The translations under genes and the position numbers were made by a program. Shown in pieces: positions 1 to 7,009 of a stretch of 53,247 bases of DNA. The stretch's first letter is position 1; each line of letters begins with the position of its first letter. This stretch comes from DASUUR01 sp036373975 (GTDB taxonomy: Bacteria > Patescibacteriota > Saccharimonadia > Saccharimonadales > Saccharimonadaceae): contig DASUUR010000050.1 in NCBI GenBank assembly GCA_036373975.1, positions 1-53,247 on the forward strand, in the 5' to 3' direction. Below the pieces are notes generated by a model. That model worked only from the letters and a program-made list of their open reading frames with translations, ran no database searches and was not told the origin of the DNA.

Positions 1-135
1 TTCTTCGATGTGGCGTTTGTGTTCTGTGATGGCGTCGGTCGTACAATCCGGTATAGCTCCGGCCCGCTGAACTCCCACGTACACATCCCGTTGAGGGGTG
101 GACGTATGGCGGAGTTCAAATCGAGGCGCAGCCAT
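1..135 (-). CDS. Orphan protein, 3' part cut by the window edge
   Basis: An open frame of 45 codons runs from an ATG at 135 to the left edge. It begins MAAPRFELRHTSTPQR and has no stop inside the window. A perfect AGGAGG (complement of 140-145) sits 4 nt before the ATG, immediately after the TAA of the upstream gene, so the two are almost certainly one transcript. The family is not recognised. Codon style (GCC, CTC, ACC, GTG) matches the other orphan units of this window rather than rpsB and its neighbours. The strong ribosome site is the main support; the product's length and fold cannot be judged. Confidence 0.6.
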   Translation of the reverse strand, partial: MAAPRFELRHTSTPQRDVYVGVQRAGAIPDCTTDAITEHKRHIEE

Positions 136-148
136 AGTGCCTCCTGGG

Positions 149-331
149 TTACGGTTTGACGCCGAGCTTTTCCATCAGCCGCACCCAGCGCTCTTGGTCG
201 CTCATGGTCCAGTACTTGAGCCGGCCGACTTCCTTGATGATCTCTGTCTCGGCAGCCAGGACTTCAGCGTCACTTCTTTCGGAGTGAATCGCGTACAGAA
301 CAACTTGGCCTTCATCTAGCTTTCGGGGCAT
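149..331 (-). CDS. Small orphan protein (60 aa)
   Basis: This 60-residue protein starts MPRKLDEGQVVLYAIHSERS and contains an amphipathic, charged helix-rich stretch ending MEKLGVKP. No family is recognised. A GGAGGAG ribosome site (complement of about 335-341) lies just before the ATG, and a -10/-35 pair lies about 35-60 nt upstream. The next gene starts 13 nt after its TAA behind its own AGGAGG, forming a two-gene operon. It has no membrane segment or signal peptide. It belongs to the set of orphan units with strong Shine-Dalgarno sites described in the findings. Confidence 0.6.
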   Translation of the reverse strand: MPRKLDEGQVVLYAIHSERSDAEVLAAETEIIKEVGRLKYWTMSDQERWVRLMEKLGVKP

Positions 332-363
332 CGCTCCTCCTCGTGTGGTAGGGCTAGTTCCAC

Positions 364-392
364 AGTATATTCCCTAGATTGGTGGAGTACAA
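364..392 (-). promoter_or_regulatory. Promoter of the minus-strand orphan operon
   Basis: Read on the minus strand, TTGTAC (complement of 387-392) and TATACT (complement of 364-369) are separated by exactly 17 bp. Transcription would begin near 357, giving a leader of about 26 nt that contains the GGAGGAG ribosome site. Confidence 0.5.
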
Positions 393-421
393 GCTTTACT
401 GTTCCATTTTTGACTTATATC

Positions 422-430
422 TGTTACAAT
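422..430 (+). promoter_or_regulatory. Extended -10 promoter of rpsB-tsf
   Basis: TGTTACAAT is an extended -10 (TGN followed by TACAAT). No good -35 is visible at 17 bp, which an extended -10 can tolerate. Transcription would start near 437 and leave a leader of about 80 nt before rpsB. Confidence 0.45.
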
Positions 431-519
431 CTGTTCGTTACCAGTTATAAATGACACAGCTTATGCGCATATCCTCTCGCCTAAGGGCAGAGAGCATAAG
501 TGAGGAGAAAGGATTACTC

Positions 520-1233
520 ATGGCAGTATCTGTCGATGTTAAGGCTCTACTGGCAGCCGGGCTACATTTTGGCCACAAGACCAGTCGTTGGCACCCTAAA
601 ATGGCGCCATATATTCATAGCAAGCGTCAAGACAGCCACATCATTGACCTTATTCAGACCGCTGAAGGGCTTGAGAAAGCACTTGCGTTTATGAGCGAGG
701 TTGTTGCTAGCGGGAAGCAGGTGCTTTTTGTTGGTACAAAGCGTCAAGCAAAAGATCTCGTTAGGGCCGCGGCCGAACAGGCCGGTCAGCCCTACGTGAC
801 CGAACGCTGGTTAGGCGGTGTCTTAACCAACGTCGCCACAATTAGTGGTCAGGTTAAGAACTTGAAAAGTCTTGAAAAGCGCATGGACAGCGGTGAGCTC
901 GCCAATCGCTACAACAAGCTTGAGGTGCAGCGCTTCCAAGAAGAAATCGATAGCCTCAATCTAAAATATGGTGGCATCAAAGACCTCAACGGTAAACCGG
1001 GCGCGGTGTTCATTATTGATGTTCCAACCGAACAAAATGCAATTCGCGAAGCTAAAAAACTTGGCATTCCTATAGTTGCACTTGTTGATACCAATGCCGA
1101 TCCAAGCCAGATTGACTACGTGATTCCTGGCAACGATGATGCGATCAAGGGCCTCCAACTTATCCTTGACTACGCCACCCAGGCCATCCAAGAAGCTACT
1201 AGCAAAAAAGCAAAAGCTGAACCTAAAGCCTAA
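520..1233 (+). CDS. rpsB: 30S ribosomal protein S2
   Basis: Ribosomal protein S2 is part of the 30S head and platform. The 237-residue product carries the family's N-terminal signature (LLAAGLHFGHKTSRWHPKM) and the VGTKRQAKD and ERWLGGVLTN motifs, with VALVDTNADP towards the C-terminus. The frame is open 69 nt further upstream, but the start at 520 is preferred because it is preceded by AAAGGA and gives the usual S2 N-terminus. tsf follows after 12 nt behind an AAGGAG that overlaps the rpsB stop, the common rpsB-tsf arrangement. The C-terminal tail is short and lysine-rich. Confidence 0.97.
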   Translation: MAVSVDVKALLAAGLHFGHKTSRWHPKMAPYIHSKRQDSHIIDLIQTAEGLEKALAFMSEVVASGKQVLFVGTKRQAKDLVRAAAEQAGQPYVTERWLGGVLTNVATISGQVKNLKSLEKRMDSGELANRYNKLEVQRFQEEIDSLNLKYGGIKDLNGKPGAVFIIDVPTEQNAIREAKKLGIPIVALVDTNADPSQIDYVIPGNDDAIKGLQLILDYATQAIQEATSKKAKAEPKA

Positions 1234-1245
1234 GGAGTAATGAGC

Positions 1246-1836
1246 ATGAGTGTCTCTCTTGAAGATGTTAAAAAACTAAAAGAACTTACTGGCGTGGGCC
1301 TAAGTGATGCAAAAGTTGCCCTTACTGAATCCAATGGTGATTTCGATAAGGCACTTGAAGCCATGCGTAAAAAAGGTCTCACTAAGGCCGAGAAAAAGGG
1401 TGAGCGTGAAGCTCGCGAAGGTCTGATTGACGCTTACGTGCACAGCAATCGCATCGGCGCATTAGTAGAAGTTAACTGTGAAACCGATTTTGTTGCTCGT
1501 ACCGAAGATTTCAAGGCACTTGTACATGATATCGCCTTGCACGTTTCGGCAGCAGCACCTTTGTATATCTCTCTCGAGGACGTACCCGCCGCTGAGATGG
1601 AACGCAAAACCGCAGAATTTACCGAAAAAGCCCAAGCAGAAGGTAAACCTGCGGATATTGCTGCGAAAATTGTTGAAGGTCAAATCAAGAAGTACTTTGC
1701 CGAGCAAACTCTGCTTGAGCAACCCTTTATTAAGAACCCCGACATCACCGTTGGACAATATGTTAAAGAGCATATTGCTCGCTTAGGCGAGAACATTGTT
1801 GTTCGCCAAATCAAGCGTATTGAACTCGGCGCCTAG
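1246..1836 (+). CDS. tsf: Elongation factor Ts
   Basis: EF-Ts is the nucleotide-exchange factor for EF-Tu. The 196-residue product has the N-terminal UBA-like domain (KELTGVGLSDAKVAL, then DFDKALEAMRKKGL) and the core motif VEVNCETDFVART. It is much shorter than the E. coli protein (283 aa), resembling the compact Thermus/organellar form with one core subdomain. Two in-frame ATGs exist at 1240 and 1246. The second is preferred because AAGGAG (1232-1237) is 8 nt from it but only 2 nt from the first. It is co-transcribed with rpsB and followed by a clear terminator. Confidence 0.95.
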   Translation: MSVSLEDVKKLKELTGVGLSDAKVALTESNGDFDKALEAMRKKGLTKAEKKGEREAREGLIDAYVHSNRIGALVEVNCETDFVARTEDFKALVHDIALHVSAAAPLYISLEDVPAAEMERKTAEFTEKAQAEGKPADIAAKIVEGQIKKYFAEQTLLEQPFIKNPDITVGQYVKEHIARLGENIVVRQIKRIELGA

Positions 1837-1861
1837 CTGTCGCAGTTGTAATTACCCCAAG

Positions 1862-1884
1862 AACCGCCGAACAGGCGGTTTTTT
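1862..1884 (+). terminator. Intrinsic terminator after tsf
   Basis: AACCGCC (1862-1868) and GGCGGTT (1874-1880) pair around a GAACA loop and are followed by a T run to 1884. It closes the rpsB-tsf transcript. Confidence 0.85.
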
Positions 1885-1895
1885 GGTGTATCCAG

Positions 1896-1904
1896 TGGTA
1901 TACT
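1896..1904 (+). promoter_or_regulatory. Extended -10 of frr, leaderless geometry
   Basis: TGGTATACT is an extended -10. Only 7 nt separate it from the frr ATG at 1912, so transcription should begin at or within 1-2 nt of the start codon. Confidence 0.6.
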
Positions 1905-1911
1905 TAAGGAT

Positions 1912-2466
1912 ATGTTTGATACGACACCCTACGAAGATCGCATTGCACTTGCAATCGCACATTTTGAAGATGAACTTAAAAAGATTCGCACCGGTCGCGC
2001 TCACCCTAGTATGCTCGATGGAATAATGGTTGAAACCTACGGTGTGAAAATGCCGCTCAATCAAGTGGCGAATATTCTGGCCCCCGAGCCTCAGATGCTG
2101 CAGGTGAGCCCATTTGACCAGAACAATGTTAAGGCAATTAGCGAAGCAATTCGCAACGACCAAGGGCTTGGTTTTAACCCGAGCGACGATGGCCGGATTG
2201 TCCGGGTGCCTGTGCCGCCGCTTACTGAGGAACGTCGCCTTCAACTTGTAAAGCAGCTTGGCGGCAAGGTAGAGGACTGCCGTATAGCAATCCGGAATAT
2301 TCGCCAGGATGCCCTAAAAGATGCCAAGGCTAAAAAAGAGAGCAAAGAACTCTCCGAGGATGCGTTGAAGCGCGTAGAGAAATTATTTGACACTAAGATG
2401 GCCGAGGCGCAGGCTCAAATCGACAGTATTATGCGAGCCAAAGAGCAAGAGGTGATGACGGTCTAA
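1912..2466 (+). CDS. frr: Ribosome recycling factor
   Basis: RRF splits post-termination ribosomes together with EF-G. The 184-residue product is full length. It has the family signature around KIRTGRAHPSMLDGI, VSPFDQNNVKAISEAI and VPPLTEERR, and the long C-terminal helix rich in Lys and Glu. The gene has its own promoter and its TAA overlaps the ATG of uppS (TAATG), so the two are translationally coupled. A frr-uppS-rseP order is common in bacteria. The start codon lies where transcription should begin, though an AAGGA sits just before it in the DNA. Confidence 0.96.
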   Translation: MFDTTPYEDRIALAIAHFEDELKKIRTGRAHPSMLDGIMVETYGVKMPLNQVANILAPEPQMLQVSPFDQNNVKAISEAIRNDQGLGFNPSDDGRIVRVPVPPLTEERRLQLVKQLGGKVEDCRIAIRNIRQDALKDAKAKKESKELSEDALKRVEKLFDTKMAEAQAQIDSIMRAKEQEVMTV

Positions 2467-3164
2467 TGCAAACTTCCGATGCAGCCGTTCCAACACATAT
2501 CGGCTATATCGTCGATGGCAATCGCCGTTGGGCGAAGAAGCATGGCATCCCTTCATACGAAGGGCATCTTGCAGGATACAATACCATTAAGGACATTGTA
2601 AAGTTTACAACCAAGCAAGGTGTAAAATTCGTTTCAATCTATGTATTCTCAACCGAAAACTGGCGCCGTGAACAAGAAGAAGTAGCAAACTTGATGAAGC
2701 TCAGTCTGCGAGTATTTAAGACCGATCTTAAAGAGTTTATTGATGAAAACTTACGTTTACGAGTGCTCGGCTCCCGCGAGGGCTTGAGCGATTCGCTGTT
2801 AAAGGCCATCGACGAAGCAGAAAAGGCCACCGCACACTTAACCGGTGGAACAATTTGCATCTGCTTTAACTACGGTGGGTGGCAGGAAGTAGTCGATGCC
2901 ACAAAAGCCGCAATCGCTGACGGCGTATCCCCCGAGGCCTTAACCGAAGAAGCTATAGCCCAACACCTGTATGCTGCAGATGTCCCGCCTGTGGACATGG
3001 TTGTACGCACCAGTGGCGAGCAGCGTTTAAGTAACTTTATGTTATGGCGCACGGCCTATAGCGAACTGCTATTCTTAGAAAAATTTTGGCCAGAAATGAC
3101 AACTGACGACGTGGCTGCTATTATAGCTGAGTATCAAAAACGTTCGCGTCGCTTTGGAGGGTAG
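2466..3164 (+). CDS. uppS: Isoprenyl (undecaprenyl) diphosphate synthase
   Basis: This cis-prenyltransferase makes the long-chain polyprenyl diphosphate carrier used by MraY and MurG, both encoded in this window. The 232-residue product has the N-terminal active-site motif HIGYIVDGNRRWA, with the catalytic Asp at residue 17, and the conserved C-terminal block RTSGEQRLSNFMLWR and YSELLF. Length matches the family (about 230-255 aa). The start overlaps the frr stop and rseP begins immediately after the stop codon, so three genes share one transcript. Product chain length cannot be read from the sequence. Confidence 0.94.
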   Translation: MQTSDAAVPTHIGYIVDGNRRWAKKHGIPSYEGHLAGYNTIKDIVKFTTKQGVKFVSIYVFSTENWRREQEEVANLMKLSLRVFKTDLKEFIDENLRLRVLGSREGLSDSLLKAIDEAEKATAHLTGGTICICFNYGGWQEVVDATKAAIADGVSPEALTEEAIAQHLYAADVPPVDMVVRTSGEQRLSNFMLWRTAYSELLFLEKFWPEMTTDDVAAIIAEYQKRSRRFGG

Positions 3165-4331
3165 ATGGACATACTTGGAGTATTAAATTTTGCAATTTCA
3201 GTTGCTCTTGGCATACTGATCCTTGTTATTTTAGTTGTTGTTCACGAGCTTGGACATGCCATCGCCGCTCGCCGGAATGGCGTGGTAGTCGAGGAGTTTG
3301 GCATTGGCTTTCCGCCGCGTGCTTGGTCTAAAAAGCTTAAGAATGGTGTGCTGTTTACGCTCAACTGGCTGCCGCTTGGTGGTTTTGTAAAGTTACAGGG
3401 CGAGAACGATTCTGCTACTAAACAAGGTGATTATGGGGCGGCCAACCTATGGGTAAAAGCCAAGATTTTGCTGGCTGGCGTCGGTATCAATTGGCTCGTT
3501 GCTGCACTAATATTTACCGTGCTCGCTATAACCGGTATGCCTAAGGTGATTGATAATCAATTTACGGTGGCTGGTGACACACAAGAAGTTCGCGATCCTG
3601 TGACACTGACGGGTGTAGCGGGTGGTTCCCCAGCAGCGCAAGCTGGGCTCAAGAAAGGTGATGAGATTCTGCGTTTTAATGGCGAACCTATTCCATCCCC
3701 TGAGGCCTTGTTGTCATTTACTAATCGGAATAAGGGTAAGCAGGCCGAGATAATTTATAAGCGTGACGGTCGGGAGTCGATTGCTCGCCCCGTACTGCGC
3801 GATAGCCAAAAGCCTGGCGAGGGTCCATTAGGTGTCACGACGGCACAACAAACCGTGTACCATTCAACATGGTCGGCGCCAATTGTTGGTGTTGCAACGA
3901 CTGTGCAGTTTACCGCCACAACGCTTAACGGGTTAGGGGAAATGGTTGGTAACTTGGTAAAAGGGCTTGCACTCCAGCTTAATATCTTTGATGAGAAGGC
4001 GCGCACAGAAGGTAGCCAGGCCTTACAAAAAGCTGGTGATGATGTTGCGGGTCCAGTAGGCATACTGGGGGTTATTTTCCCGGCTGCACGTGACGCCGGT
4101 CTTACATCGCTATTACTGTTGACTGGTATCGTGTCACTCACGCTTGCGGTTATGAATGCGCTGCCGATCCCTGCGCTCGATGGTGGCCGACTCTTTGTGA
4201 CATTGCTATTCCGTGCCCTCAAAAAGCCCCTCACAAAAGAGCGGGAAGAGTCAATTCATGGCACTGGATTCCTTGTGCTGATGCTGCTTGTATTGATCAT
4301 AACAATATCTGATGTCGGTAGACTCTTCTAG
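3165..4331 (+). CDS. rseP: RseP/S2P-type intramembrane zinc metalloprotease
   Basis: This site-2 protease family member cleaves transmembrane substrates within the membrane. The 388-residue product has the zinc motif HELGH at residues 27-31 in the first membrane segment. It has one PDZ domain around residues 125-205 (GGSPAAQAGLKKGDEILRFN) and the C-terminal LDGGR element (NALPIPALDGGR) supplying the third zinc ligand, followed by a last hydrophobic helix. E. coli RseP has two PDZ domains; this one has a single copy, as in Gram-positive relatives. GGAGGG at the end of uppS serves as the ribosome site. Its substrate is unknown. Confidence 0.93.
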   Translation: MDILGVLNFAISVALGILILVILVVVHELGHAIAARRNGVVVEEFGIGFPPRAWSKKLKNGVLFTLNWLPLGGFVKLQGENDSATKQGDYGAANLWVKAKILLAGVGINWLVAALIFTVLAITGMPKVIDNQFTVAGDTQEVRDPVTLTGVAGGSPAAQAGLKKGDEILRFNGEPIPSPEALLSFTNRNKGKQAEIIYKRDGRESIARPVLRDSQKPGEGPLGVTTAQQTVYHSTWSAPIVGVATTVQFTATTLNGLGEMVGNLVKGLALQLNIFDEKARTEGSQALQKAGDDVAGPVGILGVIFPAARDAGLTSLLLLTGIVSLTLAVMNALPIPALDGGRLFVTLLFRALKKPLTKEREESIHGTGFLVLMLLVLIITISDVGRLF

Positions 4332-5067
4332 CTTGCCAGGTACGTTCTTTGCGCAGCACCCTGTACTGCGCGCAGCACAACTTGTAGTGTGGACGTACGC
4401 AGGGTTTCTGGTGGCCCAGTATGCGGTGGGCTTTATTGTCGCCGGACTGCTGTTTCTGCATGTACCCTTACGTGAACTAGGGGATGCGGGCTTCTCGGTT
4501 GTTGTGACGGCGCTTGTGTATCTGGTATCGCTGTTGCTTGTGGTTGGTGTGCCGGCCTTGTTTAAGCAATGGGAGAGCGTCAAAGCTTTTGCGCGATTAG
4601 TGGGGTTGATTCATAAGCCAAAATTGCGATATCTAGCGTTTACCCCGGCTATATATGTGCTGTACTTCTTTGTCGCCGGTGCGTTGATTACAATCATTGC
4701 GCAATTATCACCAGGGTTTGATCCGGGCGAGGCCCAAAACGTGGGCTTCGAAAACATAACACACCTATGGGAATATATTGCGGCTTTTGTGGCTCTAGTG
4801 ATATGCGCACCAATTGCCGAGGAGCTGCTCTTCAGAGGTTTCTTATTTGGCTCTTTGCGTGAAAGGCTTGCGTTTTGGCCCAGTACTCTGCTTGTAAGCG
4901 GCCTGTTTGGTTTTGTACACGGCCAATGGAATGTTGCAATCGATACCTTTTTGCTGAGTGGAGCGTTATGTTACTTGCGTGAACGCTCGCAATCTTTGTG
5001 GCCTGCAATTCTGCTTCACATGATCAAAAATGGCGTTGCATACTATTTTCTCTTTGTGCAACTGTGA
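4312..5067 (+). CDS. CPBP-family intramembrane glutamic protease
   Basis: The 251-residue multi-pass membrane protein carries the motifs of the CPBP (Abi/CAAX prenyl protease-like) family: EELLFRG (EExxxR), FGFVH (FxxxH) and HMIKN (HxxxN) in successive helices. Members act as intramembrane proteases in bacteria, with roles ranging from bacteriocin immunity to prenyl-protein processing; the substrate here is unknown. The start overlaps the last 20 nt of rseP in another frame with no clear Shine-Dalgarno, so coupling to rseP is likely. Two intramembrane proteases next to each other is noteworthy but may simply reflect operon packing. Confidence 0.88.
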   Translation: MSVDSSSLPGTFFAQHPVLRAAQLVVWTYAGFLVAQYAVGFIVAGLLFLHVPLRELGDAGFSVVVTALVYLVSLLLVVGVPALFKQWESVKAFARLVGLIHKPKLRYLAFTPAIYVLYFFVAGALITIIAQLSPGFDPGEAQNVGFENITHLWEYIAAFVALVICAPIAEELLFRGFLFGSLRERLAFWPSTLLVSGLFGFVHGQWNVAIDTFLLSGALCYLRERSQSLWPAILLHMIKNGVAYYFLFVQL

Positions 5068-5075
5068 CCTTTGTG

Positions 5076-5081
5076 TAGAAT
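5076..5081 (+). promoter_or_regulatory. -10 box of proS, leaderless geometry
   Basis: TAGAAT ends 6 nt before the proS ATG at 5088, so the mRNA is predicted to start at the initiation codon. No Shine-Dalgarno is present. Confidence 0.45.
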
Positions 5082-5087
5082 GAACAC

Positions 5088-6338
5088 ATGCGACTATCTA
5101 CACTTTTCACTAAAACAAGCAAAACAGCCCCAGCTGACGAGCAAGCAAAGAATGCCCAGCTGCTTATTCGGGCTGGCTTTATCCACAAGGAGATGGCCGG
5201 TGTTTATGCTTATTTACCGTTAGGTGTAAAAGTAATCGAAAACATCAAAAAAATCGTCCGCGAAGAAATGAACGCAATCGGCGGCCAAGAAGTCATGATG
5301 ACCGCCCTCCAGCCCAGAGACATCTTTGAAAAGACTGATCGCTGGGATGACGCCAAAGTTGATAACTGGTTTAAAACAAAGCTAGCAAACGGTACGGAGC
5401 TGGGCTTAGGGCTAACGCACGAAGAGCCGATTGTCGACGCCTTGGCACCTTACGTTAATTCATACAAAGATCTACCTATTTTTGTCTATCAAATCCAAAA
5501 TAAGTTTCGGAATGAATTGCGCGCCAAGAGCGGATTGCTACGTGGCCGCGAATTTATAATGAAGGACATGTATTCGCTCGCCCGCTCGCAAGAAGAGCAT
5601 ATTGAACTTTACGAACGAGCGGCCCAAGCATATCAGCGTGTTTACGATCGTTTGGGCATTGGCGATATTACTTACCGTACGGCGGCCGACGGAGGTATTT
5701 TTACGAGGCGCTTTAGTGACGAATTCCAGACGCTTAGTGATATTGGCGAGGATACAATTTACGTTGATGAAGAGAAGCGCCTTGCGATTAACGAAGAAGT
5801 CTACACCGATGAAAATCTCGCCAAGCTCGGCCTCGACAAGACGAAGCTCGTTAAGAAGAAGGGTGTAGAAGTCGGGAATATCTTCCCGCTCGAAACTAAG
5901 TATACAGATGCGCTCGATGTTTATTATGCCAACGAAAGTGGTAATAAGCAGCAAATCATTATGGGGTGTTATGGGATTGGTATCAGTAGATTGATGGGCG
6001 TAATTGCTGAAAAATTTGCCGATGATAAGGGTTTGGTCTGGCCAGAAGCAGTCGCACCTGCTACAGTATATTTAGTCAGGATTGGAGATGGCGCAGAGGT
6101 GACAGCATGCGCTGACAACCTTTACGAAGAACTTTCTAAAAAAGGTGTGATGGTGCTCTACGATGATCGAGATATGCGTCCGGGTGAGAAATTCGCTGAC
6201 GCAGAGCTTATGGGTATTCCGCACAGAGTAGTGGTGAGCGAACGGCTTATTGCTACAAAAAGCTTTGAATATGTATCGCGAACGTCGGGCGAAAAGCAAG
6301 TGTTGACGCGGCCTGAACTACTTGCTAAACTAACGTAA
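5088..6338 (+). CDS. proS: Prolyl-tRNA synthetase lacking the editing insertion
   Basis: This class II synthetase charges tRNA-Pro. The 416-residue product has motif 2 (KFRNELRAKSG then REFIMKDMYS) and motif 3 (GCYGIGISRLMG), followed by a C-terminal anticodon-binding domain (DDRDMRPGEKFADAELMGIP). Bacterial-type enzymes of about 570 aa carry a roughly 180-residue editing domain between motifs 2 and 3. Here that interval is only about 130 residues and has no room for it, as in the short alphaproteobacterial/mitochondrial forms. Post-transfer editing of Ala-tRNA-Pro must therefore be absent or supplied in trans. The gene has its own -10 directly upstream. Confidence 0.94.
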   Translation: MRLSTLFTKTSKTAPADEQAKNAQLLIRAGFIHKEMAGVYAYLPLGVKVIENIKKIVREEMNAIGGQEVMMTALQPRDIFEKTDRWDDAKVDNWFKTKLANGTELGLGLTHEEPIVDALAPYVNSYKDLPIFVYQIQNKFRNELRAKSGLLRGREFIMKDMYSLARSQEEHIELYERAAQAYQRVYDRLGIGDITYRTAADGGIFTRRFSDEFQTLSDIGEDTIYVDEEKRLAINEEVYTDENLAKLGLDKTKLVKKKGVEVGNIFPLETKYTDALDVYYANESGNKQQIIMGCYGIGISRLMGVIAEKFADDKGLVWPEAVAPATVYLVRIGDGAEVTACADNLYEELSKKGVMVLYDDRDMRPGEKFADAELMGIPHRVVVSERLIATKSFEYVSRTSGEKQVLTRPELLAKLT

Positions 6339-6403
6339 CCTGCAAAAGCCACAAACTAAAAGTTGCAGCATACCCCTGAATATGAACATGATTTCGAATG
6401 AGT

Positions 6404-6427
6404 AAATAGTGCCGGGTGGCACTATTT
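6404..6427 (+). terminator. Hairpin between proS and greA
   Basis: A perfect 10-bp stem (AAATAGTGCC, loop GGGT, GGCACTATTT) ends in TTTCCC. It may terminate proS transcripts or act as a leader hairpin of greA, whose ribosome site begins about 9 nt later. No convincing -10 is visible between the hairpin and greA. Confidence 0.6.
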
Positions 6428-6450
6428 CCCTGTGAAAGGAGATTAATCTA

Positions 6451-6906
6451 ATGAAAAAACAATACCAGCTTACCCTTGAAGGTAAAAAAGAACTTGAACT
6501 CGAGCTTGAAGAACTAAAAAGTCGACGTGTTGAGGCGGCTGAGCGAATTGCTAACGCTCGTGACTACGGTGACCTGCGTGAAAACACTGAATACGATTCT
6601 GCCCGCGAAGAGCAAGCTCGCCAAGAGACTCGTATTGCCGAGATCGAAGAGATCTTGCTAAATGCCGAAATTATTACGCACACTAAATCGACGAAGATCC
6701 ATGTGGGCTCTAAGGTAGAGCTTAAGGTAAAAGGCAAGAAAGTTGTCTACACAATCGTTGGCCCAGTTGAGGCTGACCCACTCGAAGGTAAGATATCTGA
6801 CGAGTCGCCAATTGGTGCCGCATTGATTGGCAAAAAAGTAGGGGATTCTGTAACTATTGAGACGCCAAAGGGTAAGGTTACCTACGAAATCGTTGCGATT
6901 GGTTAA
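6451..6906 (+). CDS. greA: Transcription elongation factor GreA
   Basis: GreA rescues backtracked RNA polymerase by stimulating transcript cleavage. The 151-residue product has the N-terminal coiled-coil with the acidic tip region ARDYGDLRENTEYDSAREEQ and the C-terminal FKBP-like domain (ISDESPIGAALIGKKVGD). It is of normal length. AAAGGAG precedes the start by 9 nt, one of the clearer Shine-Dalgarno sites among the housekeeping genes here. A perfect hairpin lies 24 nt upstream of the start and a weaker one downstream. Confidence 0.95.
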   Translation: MKKQYQLTLEGKKELELELEELKSRRVEAAERIANARDYGDLRENTEYDSAREEQARQETRIAEIEEILLNAEIITHTKSTKIHVGSKVELKVKGKKVVYTIVGPVEADPLEGKISDESPIGAALIGKKVGDSVTIETPKGKVTYEIVAIG

Positions 6907-6932
6907 AAATTGTATTCAATCGTGAACACTGA

Positions 6933-6955
6933 TGGCGCCTTGGGCGCTATCTTTG
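6933..6955 (+). terminator. Probable terminator after greA
   Basis: GCGCC (6935-6939) pairs with GGCGC (6943-6947) over a TTG loop, extended by a G-T and a T-A pair, followed by the T-rich TCTTTG. Confidence 0.5.
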
Positions 6956-6959
6956 TATC

Positions 6960-6968
6960 TGATATAAT
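6960..6968 (+). promoter_or_regulatory. Extended -10 of lysS
   Basis: TGATATAAT is a consensus extended -10. Transcription would start near 6975 and give a leader of about 35 nt. Confidence 0.55.
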
Positions 6969-7009
6969 AAAAACGCTCTTAATACACTGAAAGTAAGAAG
7001 TAAAACACT

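Noticed and set aside
110..135. T-arm-like TTCAAAT that might belong to a tRNA
   Set aside because: The flanking bases do not form the 5-bp T stem and the stretch is inside a coding gene.
98..319. Plus-strand frame overlapping the two minus-strand orphan genes
   Set aside because: The minus-strand genes have strong AGGAGG/GGAGGAG sites and a promoter; the plus frame has neither.
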